The notes under the pieces were generated by a model. The model was not told the DNA's origin. It saw nothing but the letters and a program-made list of their open reading frames with translations, and ran no database searches. Position numbers and translations under genes: made by a program. From Dicyema japonicum (taxonomy: Eukaryota; Dicyemida; Rhombozoa; Dicyemidae): a stretch of DNA of 64,000 bases. Shown piece by piece: positions 34,409-45,345 of this stretch. Location of the stretch: NCBI GenBank assembly GCA_011109175.1, contig RDEW01000036.1, positions 473,737 to 537,736 of the forward strand, read 5' to 3'. Numbering within the stretch: the stretch's first letter is position 1; the number at the start of each line of letters is the position of its first letter.

Positions 34409-35501
34409 TAATATGTTTGTAGAAAGTTAAGAAAATATCAATGAGGGATATTTTTGCTTGTTTTAAAGAAGGAAGAATATCCTATTAGTAATAATACTAA
34501 GTTTAATATACTCTTTTCATCATAAATTATGGTGGTATTACATTAACTGTATTTGGGTTACTTATAAATTTTGACTTTGAATTATTTACTTTTTCAAATT
34601 TACCTGCGGGAATAAAGTTGTATAAGTAAATCAAAATCTTCATCATGGGTAGCTCACTAATTAATGACGATCATCAACGTAACTGATTTTAAAGGCAAAA
34701 TTTTTCTCATTTCCAGCCCTTTCTCTGGAAGCAGTTTTTCTATGTGCTCAAGAAATTCATAGTTGGATCGAGAAGTGGAGAGTGAGGGGTAGTGGAACAT
34801 GGAGATTTGGTACTTCAATAAATTCTTTAATGTCCGTATAATTATGAATACGGGCTTTTAAGGATTTTAGAAAAATTAATCATTGATATAACAACTGATA
34901 TATTTCTGGTTCTGATGGCATCTACAGGAATGTAGGCAAAAAATCCTGAAACTTCTTCCACGTCTTGGTCTTTAGGATACTGAAAATCCGACCTCATGAG
35001 TTTTGAGATGTTCTTTTATATCCAATGAAAGTAATGCTAATGAAGAAAAACCTAATAAAAATAATCCGAAAGATGGAGTTTTCGGCGAATTCTCGTCAAA
35101 TGAATCCCACCCGTGAGGCAACAAGTCCTCTGGCACGTTGAAAGGGATCTTCTTACCTTCTCCCTAATCAAATCCACTGGTGAAGATTGCCATTATCAAA
35201 ACTCTTACGCCGAAGAATAAAGTGATGTCCGCTACGGTAGGACGTGTGATGATTGAAAAGGAGGAACTTCCCATCGAAAGATCAAAGGCCATCCACCACG
35301 AGGTACTCTCATCAGTCGTGTTGGAGCAGCCTGAACCACGTCATAGACATACTTGACATTGTCTCCCCGCTTTACTTATAGATGATTGTAGAGAAGGTTA
35401 TTCATAGATATTGGTAATGTTTATAGAAAGCAACATGAGCGTCATCGAAAGAATATTGATTATTATTCTTATATAAATAAAATTTATTAATATTTATTAC
35501 A
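34409..35501 (-). other. Unresolved coding-like sequence plus LINE scrap
   Basis: On the minus strand, 35.01-34.63 kb holds open blocks in different frames: MRSDFQYPKDQDVEEVSGFF, AYIPVDAIRTRNISVV, then MFHYPSLSTSRSNYEFLEHI and LLPEKGLEMRKIL. No family was recognised and the 20-27 nt intron trick did not join them convincingly. 35.14-35.26 kb repeats the jockey-like 3' region seen at 27.7 kb. It could be one decayed LINE C-terminus or a fast-evolving gene. Confidence 0.3.
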
Positions 35502-35847
35502 ATGAGAAAGTTAATAAGGAAATTGAAAATTGACTTTTTAAGTAAGAATAAACCAGGTAATAAAAGATACCTCACTCAAAAATATGATGTTGATAAAATA
35601 TCAGAAACAAGGGACAAAACCAAAATTGAAAACTATATAATCCAACAAATTCAACAAATTAGAAATGTAAGGTTTATATTATTTTAAGGATTTTGAGGAT
35701 GAAGAATTAGAATCGTGCATATCAGAAATGTGGAATTGTAACAACTATAAAGAAATAGAAAATTTTATAAGAGTAAATATGATTTTTATTGTTTAGAGTA
35801 AAACCACTGATATTACAAATACAGAAGACTTGGATGTATTCATTTAG
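35502..35847 (+). CDS. Small orphan protein, 99 aa, three exons
   Basis: Exons 35502-35666, 35689-35772, 35797-35847; introns of 22 and 24 nt, GT...AG, phase 0. The first ATG gives MRKLIRKLKIDFLSKNKPGN, a strongly basic N-terminus. A Lys/Gln-rich helix follows (KIENYIIQQIQQIRN), then an acidic segment starting at exon 2 (DFEDEELESCISEMW). No signal peptide, TM or known motif. The two clean in-phase introns of host size argue for a real gene rather than chance. It lies 1.1 kb downstream of TAF4 on the same strand. Family unknown; the basic-to-acidic helical layout could suit a small scaffold or nucleic-acid-associated protein, but that is only a guess. Confidence 0.65.
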
Positions 35848-36380
35848 TATTTATTATAGAATGTAATTAAACAAATTATAATACACATACAAAGGTCATC
35901 AATTAAATTGAATGGTTAATTCACTAATTTATCATTTTAATGACTAATCAAATTATTTGTAATTCAATTAATCAATATGACATTTATTAGAGAGTAATTC
36001 AGATTACAACCCAGACATTTATTTCTTAAGATTTATTGTAATTCCGAATAACCAATCTATCTCCTGGACAAATTCCATAAAAATCGAAGCTAGTCAAAAA
36101 AGGGCTTCCAAAATTACAAAAGATGGACTTCTGGAAAGTCCCAGTCTCCAATGCCTCTCGAATCTTTAATACTTAAGAACAGAGAAACGTGCCGTTTGCC
36201 ACTACCAGAAACCAGTTACACGGCCGATGCTTACTTGCGCTGGTTCATGTGAGGATCATCATGCCAAACTGAAGTTTCTTTTGGAGCGTGGTGAGATCAG
36301 GTGATTAGTTAATTTGTGTACCGTGTTCTTTAGAATTTATTATTATTAAAGGTCCAAGTCCATAAATATTCTTTGTTATT
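35848..36380. other. AT-rich intergenic sequence
   Basis: Downstream of the orphan gene. No frame or recognisable repeat was found up to the LINE debris at 36.38 kb. Confidence 0.35.
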
Positions 36381-37770
36381 CTAAATTTCATAATGAGACC
36401 ACCGGATTCTCAGAATATAATGATCAAATTGGATCTCCCGTTGCCTTTAATAGTATTCGCAACGACGGAATCATTGAAATGTGGCTATCAGGATTCCTAA
36501 AATAAGGAGAATAATAAACCTCTCATAAGGTTTACATCACTCATTGATTTTTGGACACTATATTCTGAAATCCATGACACGAGTGTTACAAGGTGACCCA
36601 TTCGGACCTTTGCTCTTTTCCCTGGGAATTAACCCCGCTGCTTCGTCAATTAGAGCTCCATTGAATATGGCACAATTGGATGAGATTGGAAAACGGTGGT
36701 TACGTAAATAATCTCTTCTTTCGCATGCCTTGGACTATTGCTAAATCCTTCCAAATGCGAGATTCTCAATGTTGATTGCACTGAAAAAGAATTCTCTTAA
36801 ACCTCTCGATACGGTTTCTGCCTTCCTTCCGGAGATATCAGTCATTGAGAGAGATGATGTTATTTTCCTAGGATCCCCTCCATGCTATAGAAAAGTGTCA
36901 TCTATCCTATATAAAAAATTGAGTCTGAAGAACTTTTCTTCAACAACCAATGCTACTTGAGTCCACTATTTTTCTTACGTAACTTTCATCTTGTGTCACG
37001 AGTATTGTTTTTATTGCGAACTTCCGGATGTTTCGCGAATACAGATGTATTGGAAAGGATTGATAACAAGATAATGACTACAATAGAGAAGGTATTAAAT
37101 AATTTTTCTCAATGGCACCGGGTGGTTGCAGTGTAGCTCCCAATTTGATTTGGAAGAGTTGGGATCCGATTACCGATGGAATTGGCTCTTTCAGCGTTTC
37201 TGAGTTAGGTCAATTCCCCTAACAATTTAGTGCACCAGATCCTACCCTACCTAAACGGATCTCGGCTGGACTATTAGAGTGTTTGGTCAAGAAACTTGTA
37301 CTCTCTTAATAGATCCCCGAATCATCCTATGAAACAAAGTGACTTGGATGAACAGCTCTTCATACATACCATCTCGCATCCTTGACTCTGCATCAGCAGG
37401 CGATAGCGGTGGTTTGTTGAGAGCCCTCCCGTGCGCCTTCCTCAGGACTGTCCTTGACAATTATTCCACAAGGATAAGAGTGTGCGTTTGACTCGTTCTA
37501 TATGTTTGTGTAGCTCACCGTTACAGATGCGGAAGGATTGTCGGCGTTACGGACCTTCACGCCCTCTCGTACAAGAGAAGCGCGGGAAGGAGTTGAGAGC
37601 TATTGTGAGTGTACTGGATTGCATAGGATTGGGATTAGCAAACAAGATGCCTGACTGGACCACTCTTTTTTTGTGGTAAATTGGGAAATATCACGCTTGG
37701 ACTGTTAATTCTGCATACGACTTCTCTCTCTCTCCAACCTTGCTATGATAGCAACTCATTCAGGTTCAGC
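36380..37770 (+). mobile_element. Decayed LINE with fragmentary RT and C-terminal region
   Basis: Plus-strand scraps: DPFGPLLFSLGINPA in broken frame (RT QGDPxGPLLF motif), LPMELALSAFLSSV-like text at about 37.17 kb (IRLPMELALSAFLS), and DCIGLGLANKMPDWTT with TLFLW at 37.62-37.68 kb. The last resembles the GL-x(n)-RPDGxTLxPW segment of the long C-terminal region of some LINEs. Stops and frame changes are dense. Confidence 0.5.
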
Positions 37771-37789
37771 CTCAAAAAAGGTCTGTCTT

Positions 37790-38585
37790 TAACATGGATT
37801 CCGAGTTAACCATTCAACTTCGACATTCTTGACGACCCCCTCGCAATTTATCTCAGAAGGATTCAACGTTCAAAAACCACATTTAATGGCTTTTCTTGTT
37901 TCTCTTGACATTACTAAGGATTCAGTCTCAAGAAAGTCTTTAACGAAAAAAATATTTGAAAAGGATATCCACCTTTACCTGAAAAGATGGCTCTCTAACT
38001 CTGAGTGGAAGATGAGCAGGTAAACTGCAGCAACATGAAATCGATGATACTTTCTCAAATGGGTTGCCCCAAGAATTTCCACTATCACTAAGACTTTTCA
38101 ATTTTTATATACGAGACATACCACAACCCTAAGAAAACTGTCTCCTCCTTTCATATGGGATCCTTGCCACGATTTACAAGCAATTTATCCGACCAACGAT
38201 GACGTATGCAAGTCCTTCATGGGCAATGCAAATATCACGATCTTCCACATTGAAATTATCTGCAATCGAGGAGACTGCAATAAGGTTAATTGGACCAGAT
38301 CACAATATCCAACCTATTGAAAACTTTTTAATTGAACTACAACGGAAACTATTAGAGGAGGCTGTTCTACCGAGCTGCCCTCTATTCCAAATACTATCGA
38401 ATTATCTACAATCATACAGAAATTTTGAGCCGATGCCATGTCCAATGGGAAGAGCTGTTCAGGATTATCGACCTCGCCGGACTCGTCCTCACCTTTGTCG
38501 GTCTGGGATCACTTAGTTAGATGAGAACTTTTATTTCTTTCTCTTTGACCCAGTGATCCTGGGGGTAATAATAATAATAATGCGA
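37790..38585 (+). mobile_element. Jockey-like LINE 3' half (family B2) with structured tail
   Basis: RT blocks: VSLDITKDSVSRKSLTKKIF (first catalytic Asp region, altered from AFDSV), then frame-shifted GLPQEFPLSLRLFNF at about 38.05 kb and the C-terminal frame 38199-38516 (MTYASPSWAMQISRSSTLKL, EETAIRLIGPDHNIQPIENF). The 3' end is TTTGACCCAGTGATCCTGGG followed by (TAA)n. A similar but truncated end occurs at 41.43-41.47 kb. Confidence 0.7.
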
Positions 38586-38844
38586 ACAACATAGTCATTG
38601 CTGCAAGGGACATAGGATACAAAGTCAGGAATGCTCAATTCTTTAATTCAATGGTTGGAAAGGCTATGTCTGGAGATGCCCCAAATTCCTTCAGTTTTTG
38701 CGCCAAACCCCATACTTTTGTACATTCTCTGAGTCAATTACGGCATTTATACAAAATAGCTGCATTAGTTAAGTATGGATCAAACTTAATATAAATTTAA
38801 ATAAAATGACTCAAAATTAGTGAAAAGTTAATAATAGTAGAGAA
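38586..38844. other. Spacer
   Basis: Short region between the LINE tail and the 3' end of the MBT gene; nothing recognised. Confidence 0.3.
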
Positions 38845-40294
38845 TTAGTCCTTAGGCAAGTCAAAATGGTGACCCACAGCCTGACACCATCCAATAGGAT
38901 ACAAATACGTGCTCCTGACATCTACCCACTGGTCAAAAGAATCTGACCAGCCGATAAAGTGCAATAATAAGAGCCTCCAAACAATTCGTACAATCTTGGC
39001 AGCACAGACAAGTCTACAATGAACCATCAAGACAACTCAGGCTCTACAGAATCTACAGCCTCGAGGACCATTCCAACCTCAAAGTTAGTGTCAAAATAAT
39101 CCTAAAATAAAAAAAATAGTAAACAGAAGAAAAACAGTAGTGGGGACTAATCTTTAAACCCAACAATAACACAGTAGAAAACACACTAATATTCTTATAT
39201 TCTATCTTTATCCCATGAACAAACCATTGGGAAGTTCAAGGGGGATGTCATTCTGTAGACAAAATCCAATTGGGAGAATATAAGGAGACTGAAAACTAAA
39301 GTAGAAGAACTCATCTGAGCATAAATTCTAAACACAAATGACTCCATAGTTAAGAACCCGTTCAATCACTCCCAGACAGATTTTATTATTCCCAAAAGGA
39401 TGGACAAATTCCACACCCATTTGAGGCTCAAATAAACAGGTTTTCGGAGTTTTGTAAGAAATTGAATCAACGATCGAATTGTGCCACTCCCAAACGTTGT
39501 CATCCGATTTTGGTCTCTCAATTAATTTATCTAGACATTATATAACATAATACTTTTTATCTTACAACCAATCTTCTGACTCCATTTTATGGGATGTAGA
39601 GAATCTGAGCAGTCATCGTAGACGTAGTAGAGGTCATCATCTTCGTCCTGTAGTTTAGTACCATAACTTATACGTCCAAATAAGTTAGGAAAAGACGCCG
39701 ACCGACTATTTTAAGTATTTTTGCGGTCCTCATTTGACTGTGATTCTCACAGTCAGCAACCTCCATCAGCTGACCAACTTTAAACCGACTGACAGTGAGT
39801 CTGGTGCTCAGCTATAATTACTGAAGTAAAAAAACTATCTCTTTAAAGTCGGATGGGAAAAGTTTTCGATGCCTCATCCTTTTGAAAAAACTTTCCTTGA
39901 ATTGACTCTGAACAAAATCAGAGGGTTGAGAGAAGACAGAGTAGTATCTTATCTTTGGTTTAAGTTTGGGATCCAAAATGTCCACAACGAGATTCATAAT
40001 ATGAACCCACACATATTTTGGACTCCAGGACATAACAAGTAACTCCACTTGTACAAAAAAACCTAAATATCCAATTTAATATACCAGAATGACTGACAAT
40101 AATCCCAATATTATAAACCTCTTCATCATTTTCATTGAAAGGTATAAGAACGAGGAAACCAATTATTAGATCGTCATTAAGGTCATCAATGTTCAGCTAT
40201 AGCTTAATTTATAAACAACGTGTTTAAAACTCCAAAATGAGGGTGACTTGGTTAAATCATTTGATAGTAAATCAACCCAGTTGTCAAATGTCAT
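38845..40294 (-). CDS. Four-MBT-repeat chromatin protein (SFMBT/L3MBTL2/MBTD1-like), 11 exons
   Basis: Nuclear methyl-lysine reader of Polycomb-type repression, judging from the family. Minus exons: 40294-40220, 40196-40085, 40062-39836, 39811-39674, 39647-39554, 39530-39336, 39314-39225, 39201-39173, 39151-39125, 39101-39037, 39013-38845. Ten introns of 21-26 nt, GT...AG, all in phase; 1221 nt = 406 aa. Repeat 1 (aa ~1-105) is divergent. Repeat 2: FKVGQLMEVADCENHSQMRT, HPIKWSQKIG. Repeat 3: NVWEWHNSIVD, MGVEFVHPFGNNKICLGV, YILPIGFCLQNDIPL. Repeat 4: SPHYCFSSDYFDTNFEVGMV, LLLLHFIGWSDSFDQWVDVR, YPIGWCQAVGHHFDLP. Repeat 4 keeps the aromatic cage (D, W, Y/F positions), so it is the likely ligand site. 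No SAM domain or zinc finger was seen. Exons 8 and 9 are only 29 and 27 nt. Confidence 0.9.
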
Positions 40295-40429
40295 TTGATG
40301 CGCGAAATTTTATTTCTTCCCAAATTAAAACAATAAATTATTTTTATTAATAAATAATACATTAATTTTATTTCTTGATGTATGATGTGGATCCTATGTG
40401 GATCATCCCAGAGGTAAAAGACCAGACAA

Positions 40430-41475
40430 CATAACCACATGAGAACTGAAACACCTAGGTCATCAAGCCCTGGAACTATTATCCTATATCTTCAATTTAT
40501 CCATCAACACTAACACAATCTCTGAAATATGGAAGAACTCTTTAATTAAACCTAATCGAAAACCTAACAAACCAATAAATGAACCATCATCCCATCTTCC
40601 TACAACAACATCAAATCAAGATCTCGTTAGCTTCCAAATGGAGTCCCTCAATGGTCCCCACTATCCCCCAACTCTTCAACTTATACATAAATACGACATG
40701 CCACAAACCTGTAATGAGAACTGTCTAATCCTCTCCTACGCCGATGATATCATTTGCCTCCATGGATAGAAGCACTCAATCAGCGACTCAATCCGCTTAA
40801 AATACTTGACAAGCTGTAACTATGGATCTCGAAGCGGAGGCTTGATATATCAGCAACAAAGTCTTCTGTCACGCTGTTTACCATGTAGAAAAGGCAGCTC
40901 TTTTTCAAACCAAAAAATCCTTATGAAAAACGAGGCTATTCCTATTAACAAAACACCGAGGATTCAGGGGGTCACCTTTGATCTGGGACTCTCTTTTATC
41001 CGACATGTTGAGAACAAAGTAACTTTTGCTCTTAAGAAAATGAGCATTTTAAAAGTACTCTCAAAAACTTAAAGACCAAACTGAGAGCCTGTCACAGTTT
41101 ATGAACAATTTATCCGACACGATGACTTCGTGCGCAATGCAAATTTCACGCTCTTTGTCATAGAAACTATCCGCAATCAAGAGACTGCAGTAAAGTTGAT
41201 TGGACCAGAACAAGATCCAGCATATTGACAATCTTATAATTGAATTAAAACGACAATTTTTATAGGCGGCCAGTCTACCAAGCTGCCCCCTGTTTCATAT
41301 ACTATCAAGATATCTATAAACATGCAAAAAGTTCGAGACAATGCCATTTCGGATGAGAAGTGCTGTACGTAATTCTCGACTCCTTTGGGCTCGTCCTCTA
41401 CCTTGTCGGTCTGGGATCAGTTAGTTAGTTGAGAACTTTTATTTCTTTCTCTTTGACCCAGTGATTCTAGGGCTG
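40430..41475 (+). mobile_element. Jockey-like LINE RT fragment
   Basis: Plus strand: HLGHQALELLSYIFNLSINT, frame change, LILSYADDIICLHG (intact YADD), then GVTFDLGLSFIRHVENKVTF. Its C-terminus parallels 38.2-38.5 kb in shifted frames, and it ends TTTGACCCAGTGATTCTAGG at about 41.47 kb without the (TAA)n tail. The RT middle is deleted. Confidence 0.7.
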
Positions 41476-41605
41476 GCGAACAGGATGGCGAGGAAGGTTG
41501 TGATTACTAAATTTTAACTTGTTATTGTTGGTTAAATAAAGTGGGGTTAAGATAACATTTATATTATATTAAAAATATAACATTTATATTTATTTCAAAA
41601 TAGAA

Positions 41606-41893
41606 ATACCCGCGTGGCGCCATGTGGTGCTTCGTGACTAATTGGTTGAAGTTTCAGTTTTGTTCGTCTGTTCCTCCTCTTTCTTCCTATTAGAGTGGTG
41701 TCATGTGATCCACCTGTCTAGGTGGCGCCCAGTGCCAGGCCGGCACGAAAAAAGGATCATTTGCTCTCCCCCACTCCACTGGAGGGGTTTTCACAACTGC
41801 AACCATGGACGTCTTTTACCTTTTATGTTGATTCCGGATGGAATCTGTAGAAGTGGAAACTGGATACACTTAATTAATTGTTTACTTTAACTT
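41606..41893 (+). repeat. SINE-like ribozyme repeat, copies C (and D at 42074-42361)
   Basis: Begins GCGTGGCGCCATGTGGTGC, has A-box-like GACTAATTGGTTGAAG and the complete ribozyme core. It then breaks off at CTTATTTCTTCGTGGG, where copies A and B have CTCGGTGTATCC, i.e. the tail is lost at the LINE junction. Copy D is the duplicate 468 bp downstream. Confidence 0.75.
41697..41760 (+). ncRNA. HDV-like self-cleaving ribozyme candidate (copy C, best folded)
   Basis: P1 GGTGTC/GGCGCC (six pairs, two G-U). P2 GTGATCC (41705-41711) with GGATCAT (41754-41760), seven pairs. P3 ACC/GGT around TGTCTA. P4 GTGCC/GGCAC perfect around AGGCC. J4/2 is C-GAAAAAA. Everything needed for the HDV double-pseudoknot core is present and in the right order. 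Confidence 0.65.
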
Positions 41894-42164
41894 ATTTCTT
41901 CGTGGGAAATGTAGATTTCACGATCCTTCTCATTGAAACTATCCATAATCGAGGAGACTGCAATAAGGTTAATTGGACCAGAACACAAAATCCAGTCCAT
42001 TAAAAATTTCTGGGTTAAGATAACATTTATATTATATTAAAAATATAACATTTATATTTATTTCAAAATAGAAATACCCGCGTGGCGCCATGTGGTGCTT
42101 CGTGACTAATTGGTTGAAGTTTCAGTTTTGTTCGTCTGTTCCTCCTCTTTCTTCCTATTAGAGT

Positions 42165-42228
42165 GGTGTCATGTGATCCACCTGTCTAGGTGGCGCCCAG
42201 TGCCAGGCCGGCACGAAAAAAGGATCAT
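42165..42228 (+). ncRNA. HDV-like ribozyme candidate (copy D)
   Basis: Identical to the 41697-41760 copy, by tandem duplication. Confidence 0.62.
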
Positions 42229-42479
42229 TTGCTCTCCCCCACTCCACTGGAGGGGTTTTCACAACTGCAACCATGGACGTCTTTTACCTTTTATGTTGAT
42301 TCCGGATGGAATCTGTAGAAGTGGAAACTGGATACACTTAATTAATTGTTTACTTTAACTTATTTCTTCGTGGGAAATGTAGATTTCACGATCCTTCTCA
42401 TTGAAACTATCCATAATCGAGGAGACTGCAATAAGGTTAATTGGACCAGAACACAAAATCCAGTCCATTAAAAATTTCT

Positions 42480-42700
42480 TAATCGAATTACAAAGGAAAC
42501 TCTTAAAAGAGGCTAGTTTACCGAGCTGCCCTCTATTCCATACATTATCGTAATGTCCACAATCATACAGAAATTTTGAGCCGATGCCATGTCCGATGAG
42601 AAGAGATGTTCAGGATTCTCGACCCCGCCGGACTCGTCGTCTTCCTTGTCGGTCTTGGATCACTTAGTTAGCTGAGAACTAAAATCATTCTATGTTTTCC
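42480..42700 (+). mobile_element. Jockey-like LINE C-terminal fragment
   Basis: Continues the LINE piece at the end of the duplication: ACAAAGGAAACTCTTAAAAG, CCGAGCTGCCCTCTATTCC and TCGGTCTTGGATCACTTAG correspond to 38.34-38.52 kb. Frames are interrupted. Confidence 0.6.
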
Positions 42701-43200
42701 GAATTCATATTGCATGGAAAGAGGATTTAACACTCTCAACAATGTCATCGGGAAAAAAACAAAACAAAATAAATGTACAATAGGAGATATAAGGATTGCA
42801 CTTAAGAAAAGAAAGGCAAATTTAGAGAATCATGTGAATACTCATCAACCACAGAGATCTCATTAAAACTATGATTTTTAAATAAAAAAATATTTCTAAA
42901 ATAATTATGTACGTCTTGCGAGAACTCAGAGGATTGCTTGCCAGAAAGAAAAGGGATCAACAGAAGGGTTATGGCTAAGACAAAAGATTGGAATAGCCAT
43001 ACTCCGAGGGAACTCGTTCGCAATCCACGCAGCAGGCTTCCTCAATTGAAATTTGTTTAATTGTTAAAAAAATTTTTTGTTAAAAAAAAATTATGTGGTA
43101 ATAACTTTTTGACTTGTGAAATATAGGGCAAAAAAAATTCGCGAGTGTGATTAAAAAAGGTTAAGAATCACTGATCTAGGCATTGAGGTCAACATAAAAA
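42701..43200. other. No recognised gene
   Basis: A minus frame at 42802-43023 (73 codons, hydrophobic start LFQSFVLAITLLLIPFLSGK) was not assignable. The rest is A-rich. Confidence 0.3.
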
Positions 43201-44310
43201 TCGGAATTCATCAATATTTCATACCTGAATAACGATTTCCTCCGCGTGGCAGGAATATTTAACAGTTTACCTGGAATATCCGTCTTCCCCCGTGAGCAAG
43301 TCTATTTTCTTGGATACCAACCTGAATGAAGAATTACGGAAATACTTTAGTCCGAAGCGGAAAAGCTTTCCCTTTTTAAGAAAAAAACTTGCTCCAGATT
43401 CGTGGAAAGTTTTACGTAGATTCTCTTCAGACGAAATGGATTTCAGCGTGTTCCAAAACTCGATCGGCTTGGTCCGATGGTCCAGATGTGAGACAAACTC
43501 CTTCCACCTCGACCTTTTGTTTTGGAAAATATTGTCTGAAATCATCAGGTTAATGAAACGTAGTCTGAGTTGGTGTCCCGGACGCCACTCTTTTTTTTAT
43601 AGCACGCCTCTCTTTTATGAGGCCGATGATCTCCTTGGTGAAGTGAGGTTTTGCCACAGGGATAAATCCCTGGGAACGTATTTTCGGTCTGCTGTGAGTA
43701 ATATTTGTTGAAGTTTTTAATTACGGAATCAATCGAGCGGAAATTTTTGACTTCAAATCGGAAAGGCATTGTTCAGTTTCTTGTTCGAATTTGGACCACA
43801 AACTTCGTTTGTAATTGATGAAGGTCTTTTAGGCGAATCTACTTTGATTTAATCTTTTGACCTTCAATAATATCGGGTTGTGGTCAGAAGGAAGTTCATA
43901 ATGTGACCAGGAAGTCTGGAGAGTGATGTTCAGAGAGATATGGAGATATCGGATCAGCTGTTGGATTCGTCGTTGTCGTAAAGCTGTACGTGTGTGCTCA
44001 AGAAGTTCATTTAGGACGACGAGATATCCTACCCTCGTTGATCCAGTTTCCCGTCTACAGACCATAGAGGATGAATAAGTATTCCTTGAATCAATGAGTA
44101 AGACGTTATGACAATTGGGTTTACTGTATTAATGCAATATCCACGTCGTGAGAGGAAAAATTCATCAGCTCGTCTCTTTTTCAAGAGATCCTGTAAATGT
44201 TTAGTTGCAGGATTGTAAGGTATTCCGATAAGATCGAGTAAGGTTAGACGTCTCCGGAGAGGGTAAGGAACATATGGAAAGGGGCTGAACGTCCCCTTGA
44301 AGGCAGCCAT
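43200..44310 (-). mobile_element. LINE endonuclease end and EN-RT linker, decayed
   Basis: On the minus strand, LDLIGIPYNPATKHLQDLLK (44.2 kb) is followed by YELPSDHNPILLKVKRL (about 43.88 kb, end of the endonuclease). Then come a basic linker, and WKEFVSHLDHRTKPIEFWNT and LKSISSEENLRK (about 43.45 kb), the pre-RT segment of jockey-like elements. Frames change several times. Confidence 0.6.
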
Positions 44311-44369
44311 AAAATCATAAATTAGATCTTTCGGTCTTTATGTAAAAAAAACATCTAATTTTCGCAGCG

Positions 44370-44620
44370 AGGAGATATTGCATTAATACAGTAAACCACC
44401 TATCAGAGCATATACAGTGAGAGAAAGCTGTCCAGCATTCAACAACTCTGCACGCTCCTTTTAAATTGATGTTCGGAGCTTCTGCCAATGAAACAATAAA
44501 TAATCATTACTCAGAAGATGAAATGAATGAAATATTCAAGCAAATTGATTCATGGAATGAAGAAACACAAACTGAAGCAACTGAATATCTTGCATGGTTT
44601 TGGTCATCAAGTTAAAAACA
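44370..44620 (+). mobile_element. Integrase C-terminal fragment
   Basis: The plus strand encodes THSTTLHAPFKLMFG-like text (STTLHAPFKLMFGASANETI), the segment after the integrase core in KRBA2/Ginger-like and LTR elements (TxHxxTxxxPFxLxFG). Then an acidic tail (YSEDEMNEIFKQIDSWNEE) to a stop at 44.615 kb. No core domain is present. Confidence 0.45.
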
Positions 44621-44639
44621 AAATCTAGCATTATAGCAC

Positions 44640-45345
44640 TTAAATTGCCATATTCAACCCTTTGTGAGTCCATAACCCTTTGTGAGTCCAGCGTGAGGAT
44701 GTAGAGGTACTAAGAACTTCAGTAAATAAAGCCACAACGGTTCTGGAGAGGTGGTTTTTGAAGATCAATTCAGAAAAAACAGAGTTAATACTTTACCTCT
44801 GACAAAAGATTAGGAAGGAAGACAGTCACTTTGAAGTTAAACAAGGTCGGCATCCCCTTCAACAGATGTCATAAGATCTTGGGTGTGACAATGTGATGTG
44901 CATCTCTGTTTGACACCACATGTAGAAAACATTCTATTGAAATGCATGAAGAAACCGAACGTATTGAAAAGTTTATCGGGAATATGGAAGAGTGGTAATC
45001 ACCCAATCTTGATGAACGTGTACAAACAGTACATCGAGCCATATTTCTCATATGTATGCGCCGTGTGGAGGCCGTCCATATCTTGGACAAATATGAGGAA
45101 ATGCAAAAGAGGCTTACAGAGTAATGGAGCGTTGGAGTTGTGAAGATCACCGAACCGGACCTACGCCTCTGGAGGCCCTTATGAGACTAGACTCTAGATC
45201 ACGGAAGGTGAACTTGAAAATTCAGGCAGTCCTGTACGTTCAGCGTAGGCACGAAGGAAGAATACAGGGCAAAGATGAGGTCTCTGTTAGAATGCATCGG
45301 GATCACGTGATAATTAGTTTGGTTTACCGTGGTCTTGGGTTAAAT
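44640..45345 (+). mobile_element. LINE RT C-terminal fragment
   Basis: The plus strand has HVENILLKCMKKPNVLKSLS, GIWKSGNHPILMNVYKQYIE and PYFSYVCAVWRP. This is the post-RT 'thumb' segment of jockey-like elements, preceded by LINSEKTELILYL-like text at 44.76 kb. Degenerate. Confidence 0.6.

Larger units (their letters stand above)
41544..42479 (+). repeat. 468-bp tandem duplication (two copies)
   Basis: Units 41544-42011 and 42012-42479 look identical by eye, including identical 82-codon frames at 41642 and 42110. Each unit carries one ribozyme repeat plus a piece of jockey-like LINE 3' sequence (ATCGAGGAGACTGCAATAAG). Only the outer right copy continues into the rest of the LINE 3' end, so the duplication happened after the repeat joined the LINE. 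Confidence 0.9.

Noticed and set aside
41642-42358. Twin 82-codon frames as a duplicated gene
   Set aside because: They lie inside the ribozyme repeat and are not conserved in copies A, B or E.
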